Assembly: GCA_024449915.1 (NCBI GenBank)
Contig: JAMZAV010000321.1
Span: forward strand, 1-64,000
Direction: 5' to 3'
From: Sweltsa coloradensis
Lineage: Eukaryota; Arthropoda; Insecta; Plecoptera; Chloroperlidae
DNA: 64,000 nucleotides
Position numbers and translations under genes: made by a program. The notes under the pieces were generated by a model. That model did no database searches, was not told the origin of the DNA, and worked only from the letters and a program-made list of their open reading frames with translations. The first letter of the stretch is position 1, and each line of letters begins with the position of its first letter. Positions 1 to 13,301 of the stretch are shown here, piece after piece.

Positions 1-589
1 TTTAGACAAATTTCATAAAAAACAAATAAGTTTCACTGGTAAGGGTCACTGGTAGGGCTCGACATTTGCGTTTGACAGGGTAGGCCCTACCTCACGATGG
101 CGATATCAGACTGTGATGACGTCAAAGCTGCCGTTATCGGCTTTCGTACATGCGATCCTAACGCACAGACGCGGAACTCTGTGCAGCCATCAAATCCCAT
201 TTTGGGCCTACTTCTGAGCCGTTTTGTGTAACTTTTACTGATGTAATTTAACGATTATGACCATAATTATGGTTTAAACAATATCAAATTTCACCACAGT
301 GTTCAGAATAGTAAAATTAATACCGCGCTGTAATGAAAAATGGATATTACTTATTTCAATGCACTAAAGTTCATCATCAAGTTCCAAAGTTATCATTTTT
401 TTCCGAAGCAATAACCGACCAAAGAAAAAAATGGACAAATCCGATGTGTTCAAAATTTATTTTTGAGTATGGTTGATTTTTTTCATAATTATTTGATCAT
501 AACTGTAGAGCTTGTTATTTTATTTCTAACACTCTGCAGCCGCCCCTGTAACCTGTCTATGCATTAGGCTCTTAATGACATATCTTCAT

Positions 590-1495
590 CACTAACTTAT
601 TGTTACCATCACCTTTACGCCAACGACCTACAAATCTACCTTCACGTTTCTCCTTTACATATTAATCAGGCAATTGAAATGATCAACAAAGACTTGCAAT
701 CACTTGCTGAGTGGGCATATAAAAACTGTTAACTTATTAAACCCATCTAAATCTCAAACGATTGTTTTAGGATACCATAAACTTTTAGCCAAATTAGACT
801 GAAATACAATCCACAATCTAACTTTAAACGGCAAAATTATCCCATTCCAAAATACTGTTCAAAATTTGGGACTACAAATGACAAACGGTCTTTCTTGGAC
901 TGGCCATATTAAATATCTATGTAACAAAACGTATACTTCTCTACATTCTTTAAACAGACTCAAACATTTTCAACCGACAAAACTGAAAACCATGCTTGTA
1001 CAAAGTCTTACTATGCCACACTTTAACTACTGCGACATAGTATACAACAACTTGTCTGAGGACATCTCTATTCGTTTACAAAGGGCACAAAATTCTTGTG
1101 TTCGTTTTATCCTAGGTATTTAGAAATCAGATCACATCACACCCGGTTTTAGACAGCTAAATTGGCTTGGATTAAATGACCGCCGAAATCTTCATTCTGT
1201 TTGCCTCGTTCATGGAATTTTATCATCATCTGTAACATCATACCTCGCTTCACATTTTGAGTATTTGCATTCAAATCACAATTTCAATACAGGTCACGAT
1301 CAGGCACACAATAGCGTTCCCCATTCACAGAACTAGTCTTCTTGATAATTCAGTGACAATAAATGCTATAAGGTGTTGGAATGCTTTACCTGTGGAGATC
1401 AGGGATGCACATCAGAATAATTATCACGTCTTTAAAAGTAAGGTAACGTCATTATATTATGCTTCAAAAGTCAGTTTGCCTGAAAGCTTATAATA
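590..1495 (+). pseudogene. Decayed non-LTR retrotransposon, RT C-terminal part
   Basis: Conceptual translation in shifting frames gives LYANDLQIYLHVSPLHI at about 610-660 (the reverse transcriptase YxDD block, with the first Asp changed to Asn at 622-624), then SKSQTIVLGYHK. An open stretch at 866-1123 contains SWTGHIKYLC, KLKTMLVQSLTMPHFNYCD and RLQRAQNSCVRFILGI. A final piece at 1330-1470 has AIRCWNALPVEIRD. This order is standard for the RT thumb and C-terminus of LINE elements (CR1/L2/Jockey-like). Several stops and frameshifts make it inactive. Confidence 0.85.
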
Positions 1496-1725
1496 TAATT
1501 TAATTTAATATCCTATTCTATTAATCTGTGCTAAAATGTAAAGTGCATGACAAAACTCACATGTCAAATTATTGTTGTTTTTGATCTTTAAAAATTATAT
1601 TAGTGTTAAAATTTAAAGATGGATGAATGTGTGTATGAATAACCGCCCTTATGTATTTAAGTAACTTATTTGTAGTGTACTAGTAGTAGTGTATACTGTA
1701 TAGTAATCTGTCATTTTATAATTAG

Positions 1726-2522
1726 CACTGCCTCCTAGATGTTCGTCGTGGCTCCTCGTTCCCTGCCTGTCCACGCAACAGGTTTTGATTGTTGAAGACA
1801 ATTCGCACTTTTTTCCCACAGCGCTAGTTACCGTCCCCAAGAGCTTCCTTTTGTTTTCGTTGTTTACATACGATCTGCATACAATTCAAATGTCATCATG
1901 CCGAGTTGAGCTGTATTTTTCTTCATAATAGGCAATGGTGCGTGCAAGAAGTTGTAAGATACCGGGATGCCATTATCTAAAACAAGTAGGCCTTTCATTG
2001 CATGAACTACCGGGAAATAAGGAAATTGTGCCACCCAGCCCCTCCCCAGACTCCCCCTTAGCACGCGCATTGTTTAGCTCGTGGCCTGGTCAAGACTAGG
2101 GCCCTCGTATGCTACCTAAACCTATTGATTTTTAATATGATTAGGAATAGGAGGCATAGGCCCTATAAATAAAAATAACATGCCTATTAGCCCTTGCCTT
2201 ATATTATCAAACAACAAAGTTATCAATATCTACTTTTTGTTTAATTACCAGCATAATATAACTAGACAAATTTGTATATTACTATTCTGCAAACCTTGAT
2301 AAGTGATGTAGGCCTACGTATCCAAAATACGATCCAAAACATTCAATTTAGGCCTAGTTGGATTCAACAGTAAAATACATGGAAGATGACATTTAATGTG
2401 ATAACATCAAAACAAAAGAAAGCTCTTGGGGACGGTAACTAGCGCTGTGGACAACAATTAACACTGTGCGCGTGGACAGGCAGGGAACGAGGAGAGCCAC
2501 GACGAACATCTAGGAGGCAGTG
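1726..2522. mobile_element. hAT-type non-autonomous element with ~125-bp inverted ends
   Basis: The left end reads CACTGCCTCCTAGATGTTCG and the right end is its inverse. Homology between the ends covers about 1726-1858 and 2405-2522. The exact 8-bp duplication ATAATTAG flanks it at 718-725 past position 1000 (1718-1725) and at 2523-2530. No transposase frame lies between the arms. An 8-bp TSD and a CA...TG terminus fit the hAT superfamily. Confidence 0.85.
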
Positions 2523-2599
2523 ATAATTAGTATCAATTTGTATCAATCATTTTAAAGGTTTGATGTAAAAAAAGGCCTCACTGGCCTTAATCCCACCTC

Positions 2600-2694
2600 T
2601 AATAAAGTCCTTAATCAATCAATCTCTCTCTCTCTCTCTCGTTGGATGGAAGAGAAAACAGGCCTTAATCCCGCCATCAATAAAGACAACAATA

Positions 2695-2726
<32 letters not shown>

Positions 2727-4564
2727 TCTCTCTCTCCACTCTTCCATGCCCTGCACGTTGCTAGAGGCAGCGACAGCCGGCCGGCCACTAGCTACCAGCT
2801 GGCTCAGTAGTCCCCTGGAGCTAGAGTGCACTGTTCGGCAGTTGGCTGGTAAGAACGCGGCGCTCGGGCTTGAAACTTGGTGATATTAGGACACTCGCAT
2901 TTTATCGATTAAAAAATATATATTTGGGAAGTTGTTGGAACTGGGTAACATGTTTAAAAACATTAATTAATTCAACATTCGAGGCGGAAAATTCGTTATA
3001 CAGTCAAACGTCATTACAACAAACACTAAGGGGCCTTGCTTTTTTTCGTTAAAAAGATCAATCATTTTTTTTGTTAAATAATCAATCCTCAGTCTCTCTA
3101 TTATTCAAAACGTCCACTGCAAGACCTACAAAACGCGTGCAATGCGAAATATGGAGCGCCTGGAGTGCAGGTAACTTTCATTGCATGCATGTATTGCAGG
3201 GAAAAACACTTGCCTCGTGCATTTTTGTTTATGTCTGCTTACGATGTATCATGCAAGAGTAACATGAAGTGGAGAAAAACACTGATTACGAAATTGTTGA
3301 CGTAGCGCATATGCGTAGTGTAACCAATATCGGATCGTAGGCAGCTCAAGGTCAATTGCCTCGCCGCTGTCCTGCCCCCCCCCCCCCCCCCAGTACCGAA
3401 CTTACGTAACAGCTCATTCATTGGTGCTTGCGCCCACATCTACTTGTTATCTTATCTTGAAACACTCAATAAATATCGAACACTTGAATAATGATGTAAA
3501 TAAAATAAACCATCAGCAGTTGAACTATGAAAACATCTGCTGAATCGAACTTCGAAGAACCAAGACTTCCGAGAACGACCTTCAAAAAAAAAGCTGCAAA
3601 AGACAAGTGTAGCCACTAGCCAGCATTGTTTACGAGATAATCACGGCGGCCAGCTACACGCGGGAGTGGGAGGGGTATAATGACGCTGTGTAGTGAGTGT
3701 TGTTTGTACCGTGAATCAGGAGACAATTTTGTTGTAAAAACGTTTGTTTGATTATAGTCATCCTCATGGGTCATTAGTTCGTTAACCCATCAGCTTACCA
3801 TTAAAAATCGCTGCACGTAGGCCTACCCCTGAAATCCATTTATTTTTCACGAAATGGGGTGCAGAGCGCACCTCAGCGAAAAATTCACTGCTCCTATAAA
3901 AATAACCTGATTTACTTGAAATTAAAATTAAAATGTAGCCTAAATAAATGTCTAGGGTGTATGAACTTTCCTACGATTTTTTCTTGGTGTCAAAATATCA
4001 CACCCCTCATCTTCGTCAAATCCTTCAAAATATTGCAAATTGCCGTCGCCGCCAAAGTGCGCGTGCCGCCATACCGTCTACGAATGCAAACATAATCTTT
4101 CCTTCAAGTATAGACAGGCTAAAACTTGACTGAGATACGAGCCAAACACATCGTTGGATGCAGCGAAGTGCGTAGAGTACATTGAGCGCAATCTCTTGGT
4201 GATTGGACGAACCATTCTTATACAACGACCGATAATGTAGCGCGCTGTTCCAGACCGTCGATCCAACGGCCAGGTAAGTCGGCGGTCATTTCAAACAGCC
4301 CGTCAATTCGACCGGCGAGTAGGCCGATGGGTTAAAATGATCTTTTCGTTAAAACGACTTTTTGTTGTAATGACTGTTTAAAATTATGAACATAGAAATT
4401 CGGGCTCGACCACCAAAATTTTTCGGAGTAGATAATGATTATTTCGTAATAATGGCGTTCGTTGTAGGCCTAATGACTTTTGACTGTACTTGGCTCTTTA
4501 AATAAACGTAAGGACGGGAAAATTTAACATTGGTTTAAAACTTGAAGTCTTAAAAAGAAGTGAC
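2600..4564. other. No gene; simple repeats
   Basis: It holds a (TC)n run at about 2622-2640, an (ATCA)n run at about 2689-2726 and an 18-base C run near 3375. Otherwise I see no coding or element structure. Confidence 0.6.
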
Positions 4565-5828
4565 TTAAGGCTATTCCAGAGCACTTTTACCGATATTTTA
4601 AAAGTCAACGGAAAATGGCTTAAAGTTGGTTGGATGAAAGATAAACTTGAATAAAAAAGGAAAAAAAAAAAAACTTTTTTTTTGGACGGGACAAAAGCTC
4701 TATTTTGGCAATTATATGCAAATTTTGGGTCATTACGGAAGTGAATGTTTTGGATGCAATATTTAATTTTTAGCTATGATTTTTTTTTATTGCTTCAACA
4801 CACCTTTGTCTTTGGACTGAGTATAAGGGAAAAGAATTTTCTGAAATAATGTTCGTTGTACGATTTTTTTGTCACATGGTACAAAAAATAATTTTGAACC
4901 GGAACACGAAAAAAATCGTTCATCAAAAGTTATTTCATAAAATTAGTTTCCCTTGTACTCAGTCCAGAGACAAAGGTGTGTTGAAGCAATAAAAAAAAAT
5001 CATAGCTAAAAATTAGGGATGTCAAACGATATAAAATTTCATATCGATAATCGCGCTGAAATAAAATTAATATCCCGATTAATCGCGATAATATCGTGGA
5101 CAAAAAATATCGCGCCGATATAGTCGCTTCAGTCATATCACGATATATCGGCGTATATAAAACACGTTTCTCGCAGTGCGTCTATTTGAATTGCGCGCCT
5201 TCACTGTACTAGCGTGGCTATTGGTTGGCGGAGCGGCCAACCGGCCACTCGATACCCCTACCACGAGACAGCGTGTGCGAGAAGAGCGGTGAAGCGAGAG
5301 AGAGCCTAGCTTCGAGCGGTCGGTCGGCGGGGGGAGCGGGCCCGTCGTTGCTAGGCAACAGCCAGCTGACGCCTGCCATTGCGCAATGCGCAGTAGAGAA
5401 GTTTACGTGATTGGGGCGATGCAACAACACGTGGTAACTGAAGAATCAACACATCCGTTGGCGCTAAATTCAATTTGAAGCAGCAGATGCCCGATAATAT
5501 CGCGATTATCGCCAGGAATTAATATCGTACGATAATCGCGATGCAGCAACTCATATCGCGATAATATCGATAATCGATATTATCGATAATTATCGATAAG
5601 CGATTATCGTTGACATCCCTACTAAAAATTAAATATTGCATCTAAAACATTCATTTCCGTAATGACCCAAAATTTGCATATAATTGCCAAAATAGAGCTT
5701 TTGTCCCGTCAAAAAAAAAAGTTATTTTTTTTCCTTTTTTATTCAAGTTCATCTTTCATCCAACCAACTTTTAGCCATTTTCCGTTGACTTTCAAAATAT
5801 CGGTAAGAGTGCTCTGGAATAGCCTTAA
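4565..5828. mobile_element. TTAA-flanked foldback element, split by a hAT MITE
   Basis: The left arm (4569-4845) is inversely repeated at 4935-5013 plus 5622-5824. The outer ends are TTAA-GGCTATTCCAGAGC at 4565 and its mirror ending in TTAA at 5828, a piggyBac-like target choice. The short centre is about 4846-4934. The arms diverge by a few percent and the right arm is interrupted at 5014-5629 by another insertion. No transposase is present. Confidence 0.85.
5014..5621. mobile_element. hAT MITE, TAGGGATGTCAA termini
   Basis: The termini are TAGGGATGTCAAACGATA and ATCGTTGACATCCCTA, with the exact 8-bp duplication CTAAAAAT at 5006-5013 and 5622-5629. The outer thirds are rich in CGATA/TATCG steps and the centre is GC-rich. 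The open frames inside are low-complexity shadows. It inserted into the right arm of the TTAA foldback, so it is younger than it. Confidence 0.9.
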
Positions 5829-5966
5829 TGAAATCGATGATAGAAATTGGAAATCATTGCATCCGTGATCGTTGGACCGAAATTCTACTGTACCTGTTGA
5901 ACACCCTTGGCCTACTTTCATGAAGACTTTTGCAACTAAAATAACATGCAAGATGAGCCTTTCAAT

Positions 5967-6455
5967 TAGGGAAGACATCGATTCCAAAAAAATTGGAATC
6001 GATCATTGTGACCTAAGAATCGGTTCGGAATCGATTCACAAGAAAAAACTTTTTATTTGTATGCACAGTTATTTTGGTGGTCATTTTCCGCATAACATGT
6101 GATACTCGGCGATATTTCCGTGGAGGCCGTGAAGGCGTAACTCGCCCGTTATACACGATGTATTTCGCAACGTTAAATAAATAAATAAATTGTATTTAGA
6201 GTCTACCCACTCAGTTATATAACTGATTTTCAGTGGGGGACAGTAAATCAAAGCGACTAAGCCTACCCAGTAGGCCCCGATTCGTGGGTGACCGTACCTT
6301 TGGGTGCGATCAGCGTCTGGCGGGAGAGGGAGGAACAGTAGGAACGTGGATCACCCCTCTGCCACGCCCCAAAACACGACACGCAAACGTTTAAACTGTC
6401 TAGCGAGCTATCAATTCCTCCAATTTGGAATTGATGCAGACAGGAATCATCCTTA
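5967..6455. mobile_element. hAT-type MITE with CTTTCAAT duplication
   Basis: The left end is TAGGGAAGACATCGATTCC. The right end is a diverged mirror (GGAATTGATGCAGACAGG, then AATCATCCTTA). The 8-bp CTTTCAAT is present exactly at 5959-5966 and 6456-6463. The terminal repeats are imperfect, so the call rests mainly on the TSD. Confidence 0.6.
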
Positions 6456-6791
6456 CTTTCAATGCACTAATTAAATGTTAAACTCAGACCTACGAATGCT
6501 CGATGAGACAGATCGTAAGTGGACCTCTTTTGTCCATAACTTTTCATATTTTTTATCTTGCTTGCACTCAATTAGCAGTCAATAGCGCCAAGTTTCTTTT
6601 TCTCATCGTGAGACTCGAGAGTTAAGAGTGAGAGAGAGGAGCAGACGGGATGCAGCTAGAGTCAAAGCTAGGAATAGAGTTATGTGTGCTAACCGGTAGG
6701 TAGAGCACGTTTTGTACAGGAATGCACAGGTGCATTTCAGCCCCAATGAAATCCTTTTTATGCCAAAATACAGAAAAATACCTTCACATAC

Positions 6792-6943
6792 CATAAATGG
6801 ATTTGCTGATGGACCATTGTGCCATGTTTTTGCAGGGAAGTTCATTGATTGACTGGATGGGAACATAGCTCCTTGATAGCCTCCATTTGGCACCTGTCCA
6901 TTGGGCATGCCATTCACCCCCATCCCATTCCACCCTGAGTCAG
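6792..6943 (-). CDS. AGFG1: AGFG exon 10 (penultimate, NPF-ending)
   Basis: It encodes ADSGWNGMGVNGMPNGQVPN, then a Gly/Asn/Met-rich stretch ending NGPSANPFM. Acceptor tgtttcag|CTGAC, donor TTTATG|GTATGT, ending in phase 0. Reading through the donor gives an unrelated Leu-rich peptide, so this is a true intron boundary. A short last exon, ending in NPF-type sequence in relatives, should follow; I could not find it between 1 and 6791. Confidence 0.88.
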
Positions 6944-9900
6944 CTGAAACAGTTGATTCAAATTTAGGATTACTACATGGAATTTATAAGATAGCCTAAT
7001 ATTACACACTAGTTAATTCGAATTAAAGATGACATCAGGTACCTGGGTCCTAAAATTACCCAAGTCCTAACTTAAGATCCTGTTCCACTTTTGGACCCGT
7101 TTCATATTCACAAATTTGTAATTTTATACCGTTTTCTGCTTCTGGCAGAGTGAGCTTGGGTTTAGCAACCAAATTTTTTCACTTCTTTCTAGTTTTTACC
7201 CTCCCACAATCATATCTCTTCCACATCTTCCCAGCTCTCTCCTCCTGCCTCCTCTTATTCCTACCCTATCCTTATCTCCTGTTATGGTGCACTTTCATAT
7301 TTAGCTCAAAGAATGTGTAGTGTTTGGTCAATCACGGCAATTGAACAAAGACGGTTAAACAATTTTGGATGAGAAGCACATGGTGACTGCCAGCTACAAC
7401 TATAAGTGCTGGGTATGAAGGGGATGAAGTACTCTAGTTAATGACATTTTTGTAAAAGAAACACTTTCACAAAAGTCTAGTCTAGTGAATATTGACCAAC
7501 ACACAAATGATTTAACCAACAAATTTTAGCTGTTTTATTTGGCAGCTATTTTCAGAATTGTTTGTTACCGGTACTAAAGCTGTGGCCACAAACCATGACT
7601 TTACTTATGTCAATTAAAAACAAATGAGGTGGTTTAAATATTTCACTTTATTACTATGTATTATAAATGTGAGCTAAAATTGTAACAGATTTTGCTGGAA
7701 ATGTTAACAAACCCCACAAAACTGGATGTTGGATTAAAATTTCAGAGTATTGGTTCAGTCGTTCAACTGGTTTTTGACGAACACACAAAAAACTCCAAGG
7801 CTTCAGCCCTATTTTTGAGGACTTTTAGTTTTTTCCCTTTATTAAGGATACTTTCTGGAAGGTCTGTGCAAAAATTCAGCTTGCCCGAAATTTTTGTTCT
7901 AAATCGTCTCAAATTGTCCTTCGTTGCTTGGCCTATGTATGGCCTACACATGGTACTTCGTTCAAACTACACCAGTTCGCTTAGCGAACGCTTTTTTAGT
8001 CGCGTTGATGGATGAGCTTTTTTGTAAGTTTTTAGTTTGCGTGGGATCTCTTTACATTTGAAAATGCTTTTTGAATGCATTGTAGGTCATTGTGTCATGT
8101 TTCTATTGTTACTTGTTAATTGTTATTATATTCCTCAAAAAACTAATATTAAAACCTTTATTTCTATGGATTCTAGATAACTTTTTCAACTTTTTCTTTC
8201 AAAAGGTACTACATCACCATAATCTTAATGTCCGTGTGAAATATGAACGTTAAAGCCCCAGCCATTTGGTCAATATTGGCCCAATATCACGAAAATATCG
8301 CATTAAATATCGAAAAAAATCGTAAAAGTACGATATTCATGAGAAATATTTCTTTGATTATACCCAAAAACATGGCAAGTCTAAGTTCAGAGAAAACGAA
8401 GGTTTCAAATTTTCATCAAGATCGCATATGCCGTTTGCCTGGTAGAGCGCAAACAAACAGACAGGAAAAAAAAAACACCCAAGCTAAATTTTTTGGGGGG
8501 TCAGTGAAATTGAACCCTTTGCTTCGCTCATCCAACCATATTTTGAAATATCCAAGTTCAAATTTTCGAGGGCCTACTGTATAAGCCCATGCATAAACAA
8601 TGTGGCGACCAAAGAACTTAGATAAAATAACCTATAAGACTCCTAGTAGATAAGTTTTATTTTCTTATCTAAATTCATTGGCAACGACCTGGATAGTGAT
8701 ACTGATGTTGCATGCCATTTGAAACAACTAGGAAAACGCTTAAGTCCCGCCACGTTGATGGATGAGCTTTTTTGTAAGTTTTTAGTTTGCGTAGAACCAC
8801 TTTTCCTTTGCAAGTGCTTTTTAAATGCATTGTAGGTGATTGTTGTCAAGTTTCTATTGTTTCTTCTTAATTGTTATTCAAAAACCTCAAAAACCTCATA
8901 TTAAAACCTTAATTCTATGGATTCTGGCTAACTTTTACAACTTTTTCAATCTAAAAGCAATACATCACCATAACCTTAATGTCCATGTGAAATATGAACG
9001 TTGTAGCCCCACCCGTTTGGTCAGAATCGGCCCAAATGTCACGAAAATATTGCGCTAAAAATCGAAAAAAATCGTTAAAGTACTATATTCATGAGAAATA
9101 TTTCTTTGATTGAACCCAAAAACAATATACCTCTAAGTTCAGAGATTTCGAAGGTCCCCTAAAATTTTCATCAAGATCGCATATGCTGTTTGCCCGGTAA
9201 AGAGCGAACAAACAGACAAAAATAAAAGACAAAAAAAAAACACCCGAGCTAAATTTTTTGGGGGGTCAGTGAAATTGAAGTCTTCGCTTCGCTTCGCTCA
9301 TCCAATAAACACGGGAAATAATAACCGTACAACTTTGTACCTCTATAAAATTGAAATGGTTTACTTTGGATTGGTTTACATTGCGGCAATGGTGTTGTTA
9401 CAAGTGTGTATGTGTGCGTGTGTATGTTCCCTATTCTGATGCCGGGTGTACACCCATGAACAGAAGTCTGTCATCCCATAGAAAAATGTTAACTTGTGCA
9501 TAGAAGTGGTAAATAGCAATTGTCTTACCTGGTGCAGCTGCAAAGGCAGTTTGAAAAGGATTCATGCCAAATGTGCCTGGCTGGTTAGGGCCACTTGATA
9601 TACTGTTTGTACTAGGTACTGTAGCCCATGGATTTGCACTGGCACCTGCAAAATTAAAAACAAAGAATTGGTAATAGACCTAGAGCCAGTGACAGTTTCT
9701 ATTACCTCATAAGGTACATATGTTTTGACTATTGGAATATATGCGGATTTATATGAGATTTTACAAAACCCGCGTTTTACGCGCCAACTTGGGCCTCATT
9801 GGGCCCCAAAAAAGGCCAAAAAGGGCCGTCTATTACCTCATAAGGTACATGATGAGACTAAACACCATTTTGCAGAAACTTGTCTGGAGTTTGGAACCAT

Positions 9901-12165
9901 AACGTAAGACGCCCTACTTGGGGGCCTTTACCGAACCAGACGCCCCTAAAAAGGGCCCAAAAAGACCTTCTATTACCTCATAAGGTACATGATTGAAACC
10001 AACGCCATTTTGAGCTGTGATGTGTACAGATTACGAATATATATAATAAGACGCGTTTTTGGGGGGCTTTTTGCGTTTCAGACGCCATTTTGTGAAAAAG
10101 GGCCATTTTTTAACAAACGAGGTACCGTACACACTTGAAAATGGTGTCAAACAAACCGGGATGATGTACAGAGTTCAAAAATGTATACAACATACTTTTA
10201 GAGGACCCTTACACCCAAAATACGCCCCCAAAAAGGGTAAAAAATGGTTGTCTATTACCTCATAAGGTACATGATTGAAATAAACGCCATTTTGTTCTTT
10301 GATGTGTGCAGATTACGAATATATATAATAAGACGCGTTTTGGGGGGGCTTTTTGTGTTTCAGACGCCTTTTTTCTCCGACGAGGTACACACTTGAAAGT
10401 GGTGTCTTAACGAACCAGGATGATGTCTAGAGTTCAAAAATATATAGCAACATTACTCTGAGAGGACCCTCACACCCAAAAACGCTACAAAAATGCAAAA
10501 AAATGGCCATGTTTTCCTCATAAGGTACATGGTTGAAACAAATGCCATTTTGTGCATCGTTTGGTGCACACATTACGAATATTTACAAAACGTTGTTGTT
10601 GTTGTTGTTGTTGTGAACGTTGTTGAGTCAGTTGAGATTGTTTTGGCTGCTCATACTCCTACTTCAGTAGCTGGTGTAAAAACCTTACTCCAGTCTCACT
10701 TGTAGTAAGTTACTACTGGACAAAAAAACACCTCCTGGTTACACCCATCACAACTTACTCCAGGACAGAAAAACGGTGTTTTGCCAATATCTTACTCCTG
10801 GAGTAGTGATCTCAGGACAAACGAACAAACCTCTTGCTATTACTTTCATCACAAACAGCTAGAAATGCGCATTCTTTTCGCAAATCGTCATTAAAACACA
10901 TTTTCGTTTACCCATCACAATAATCTCACCAGTACTGCAATTACAACTGAAACGGAAACAAAAACCACACGTTCTTCTCCTACGCACTGCACTGTGACAT
11001 GCGCAATTAAAATAGAGGAGCACGACTGTAACACGAAACACACCCCACTCAAGGTCAGGCACTGACTGATAAGGCCCAACACGTGCCCGACTCGACTAGT
11101 AGACGTAGAGACGAGGCATTGCCTACTTGCTGAAACACGGTCATTTTAAAATTCCGGGACAAAACAGTGTCCCCAAAAACATTTTGGGGACACCGGGACA
11201 CATTACGAAAAAAGAAAACTGTCCTGGAATTTCCGGGACGTCTAGTCACCCTATTGTATTGGAGTGTAGTGCATTATGCTGAGCGTCACTCGGCGGAATT
11301 CCCCGGGCTATTTATACTTCATAGCTCGTGTCCATTGTCCAGCGCTCGACTTACAAGATAAACAAAGGCTGGAAGGTTGCCAAGTGGGTTAGCGGGAAGC
11401 AGGCGAGCGGCAGCCTTCTCTTCCTGACGCCATGTCACGTAGACCCACAGTCGTAGACGTGTTTGTCCCTGGTTCAGTGACGTGGTGCGTATCATGTAAA
11501 ACATGTGATAAAATGATGCTGAACAAGAAGATAGAAATATTGTATACAAAAAAATCTACAAAAACAAAAATTGTGAAACGTTTTGGGATACTGATTTCCA
11601 TGTTTTCTATTTGACAGCGATGTAAAGATGTCGTTGTCTGCTCGGTTGTGATCTACAGATACGTAGCTTCCTCTGCCCACCCGCACTGCCCGAGCCGATC
11701 AACCACAAGCGTTCCGCAATAAACAAAATATACTGATGGCTCAATGGGTTTAAAGTGGATTTTAAAATGGTTTTGGTCGATCAAGTAATACTATGTGAAA
11801 ATAAAATACTAGCCTATTTAAAATGTATGTTCGATGTTACATTACCAGTAAATGGGTTTGCCACGCCTGTGCCTGCTTGTTCAGGAAATGATGCTTGCAT
11901 GGCCGTATTGTTGAGGAAACCTCCTTGCGACGGTGACCCAAACACAGAGCCGCTGTGAATTCCAAAACCATTGTTCATCTTAGGTGCAGGAGCAGTAGTA
12001 GCTGTAAAAACAAAAAATCTTTGGTTCTGTGCTCACAAACATGACCGTCTGGTAGTAAATTAAATCTGATGATAATGGGGGTTCCTCTGTAGGCTTACTA
12101 ATTAGGTAGGTAGGGCCTGCTAGTACAAAGTAGGCCTACATTGAATGTAGGCCTACTATGAAAAT

Positions 12166-12197
<32 letters not shown>

Positions 12198-13268
12198 ATT
12201 CTAATTGTAATAATTACAATTAACAAATACAAATACAAAAAAGATTATTGATGTTCACAAAATTGACAATCATTCTAAATTTTGTAATGATGATTGTGCA
12301 AAACAATTATTGAATACTAAAAAGAATATAACACGAACAATTTTGTTCGTTTTGGAACAACATTTAAGAGAGACTAAAGTATTTATTTATTTTATTTTAT
12401 TTATTTATACCTTGCAAATATGTATTATACATGGTGACAAGTAGGATACTTTACATTTTTATCTTAACTTAACAATTTTCTTTTAAAATTAACAATTAAT
12501 TACAATATCAAAAGTCAGAACTTCACATCATAAATGTGATATCTAACTCTACCAAACATCCTTAACATTTTTATCTTAACTAGGAAAACGCTAAAGACCC
12601 GCCGCGATGATGGATGAGCGTTTTTGTAAGTTTTTAGTTTGCGTGGGACCACTTTTCCTTTGCAAGTGCTTTGTGAATGCATTGTAGGTGACTGTTGTCA
12701 AGTTTCAATTGTTTCTTGTTACGTAGTTGTTATTATAAACCTCAAAAAACACATTTTAAAACCTTCATTTCTATGCATTCTGGCTAACTTTGTCAACTTT
12801 TGCAACTTTTTCTTACAAAAGGTACTACATCACCATAACCGTAATGTCCATGTGAAATATGAACGTTGTTGCCCCACCCGTTTGGTCAAAATCGGCCTAA
12901 ATGTGACAAAAATATCGCACTTGAAAGTAAAAAAACTCATATTAAAACCTTTATTTCTATAGATTCTAGCTAACTTTTTCAACTTTTTCTTTCAAAAGGT
13001 ACTACATCACCATAACCTTAATGTCCATGTGAAATATGAACGTTCTAGCCCCACCCGTTTGGTCAGAATCGGCCCAAATGTCACGAAAATATCGCACTAA
13101 AAATCGAAAAAAATCGTAAAAGTACGATATTTATGAGAAATATTTCTTCGATTGTACCCAAAATCAATACACCTCTAAGTTCAGAGAAAACGAAGGTCCG
13201 GTCAAATTTTCATCAAGATCGCGTATGCCGTTTGCCCGGAATCGAGCGAACAAACAGACGGAAAAAAA

Positions 13269-13301
<33 letters not shown>

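Noticed and set aside
3239..3439. Frame with a Gly run
   Set aside because: Caused by the poly-C tract near 3375; no gene features.
5218..5430. GC-rich frames on both strands suggesting a gene in the MITE at 5014
   Set aside because: Both strands stay open only because of GC content; the region sits inside a TSD-bounded MITE.
6603..6791. Continuation of the AGFG exon 10 frame into a Leu-rich 60-residue tail
   Set aside because: The frame crosses a good GTATGT donor in family-typical position, and the downstream residues have no AGFG character.
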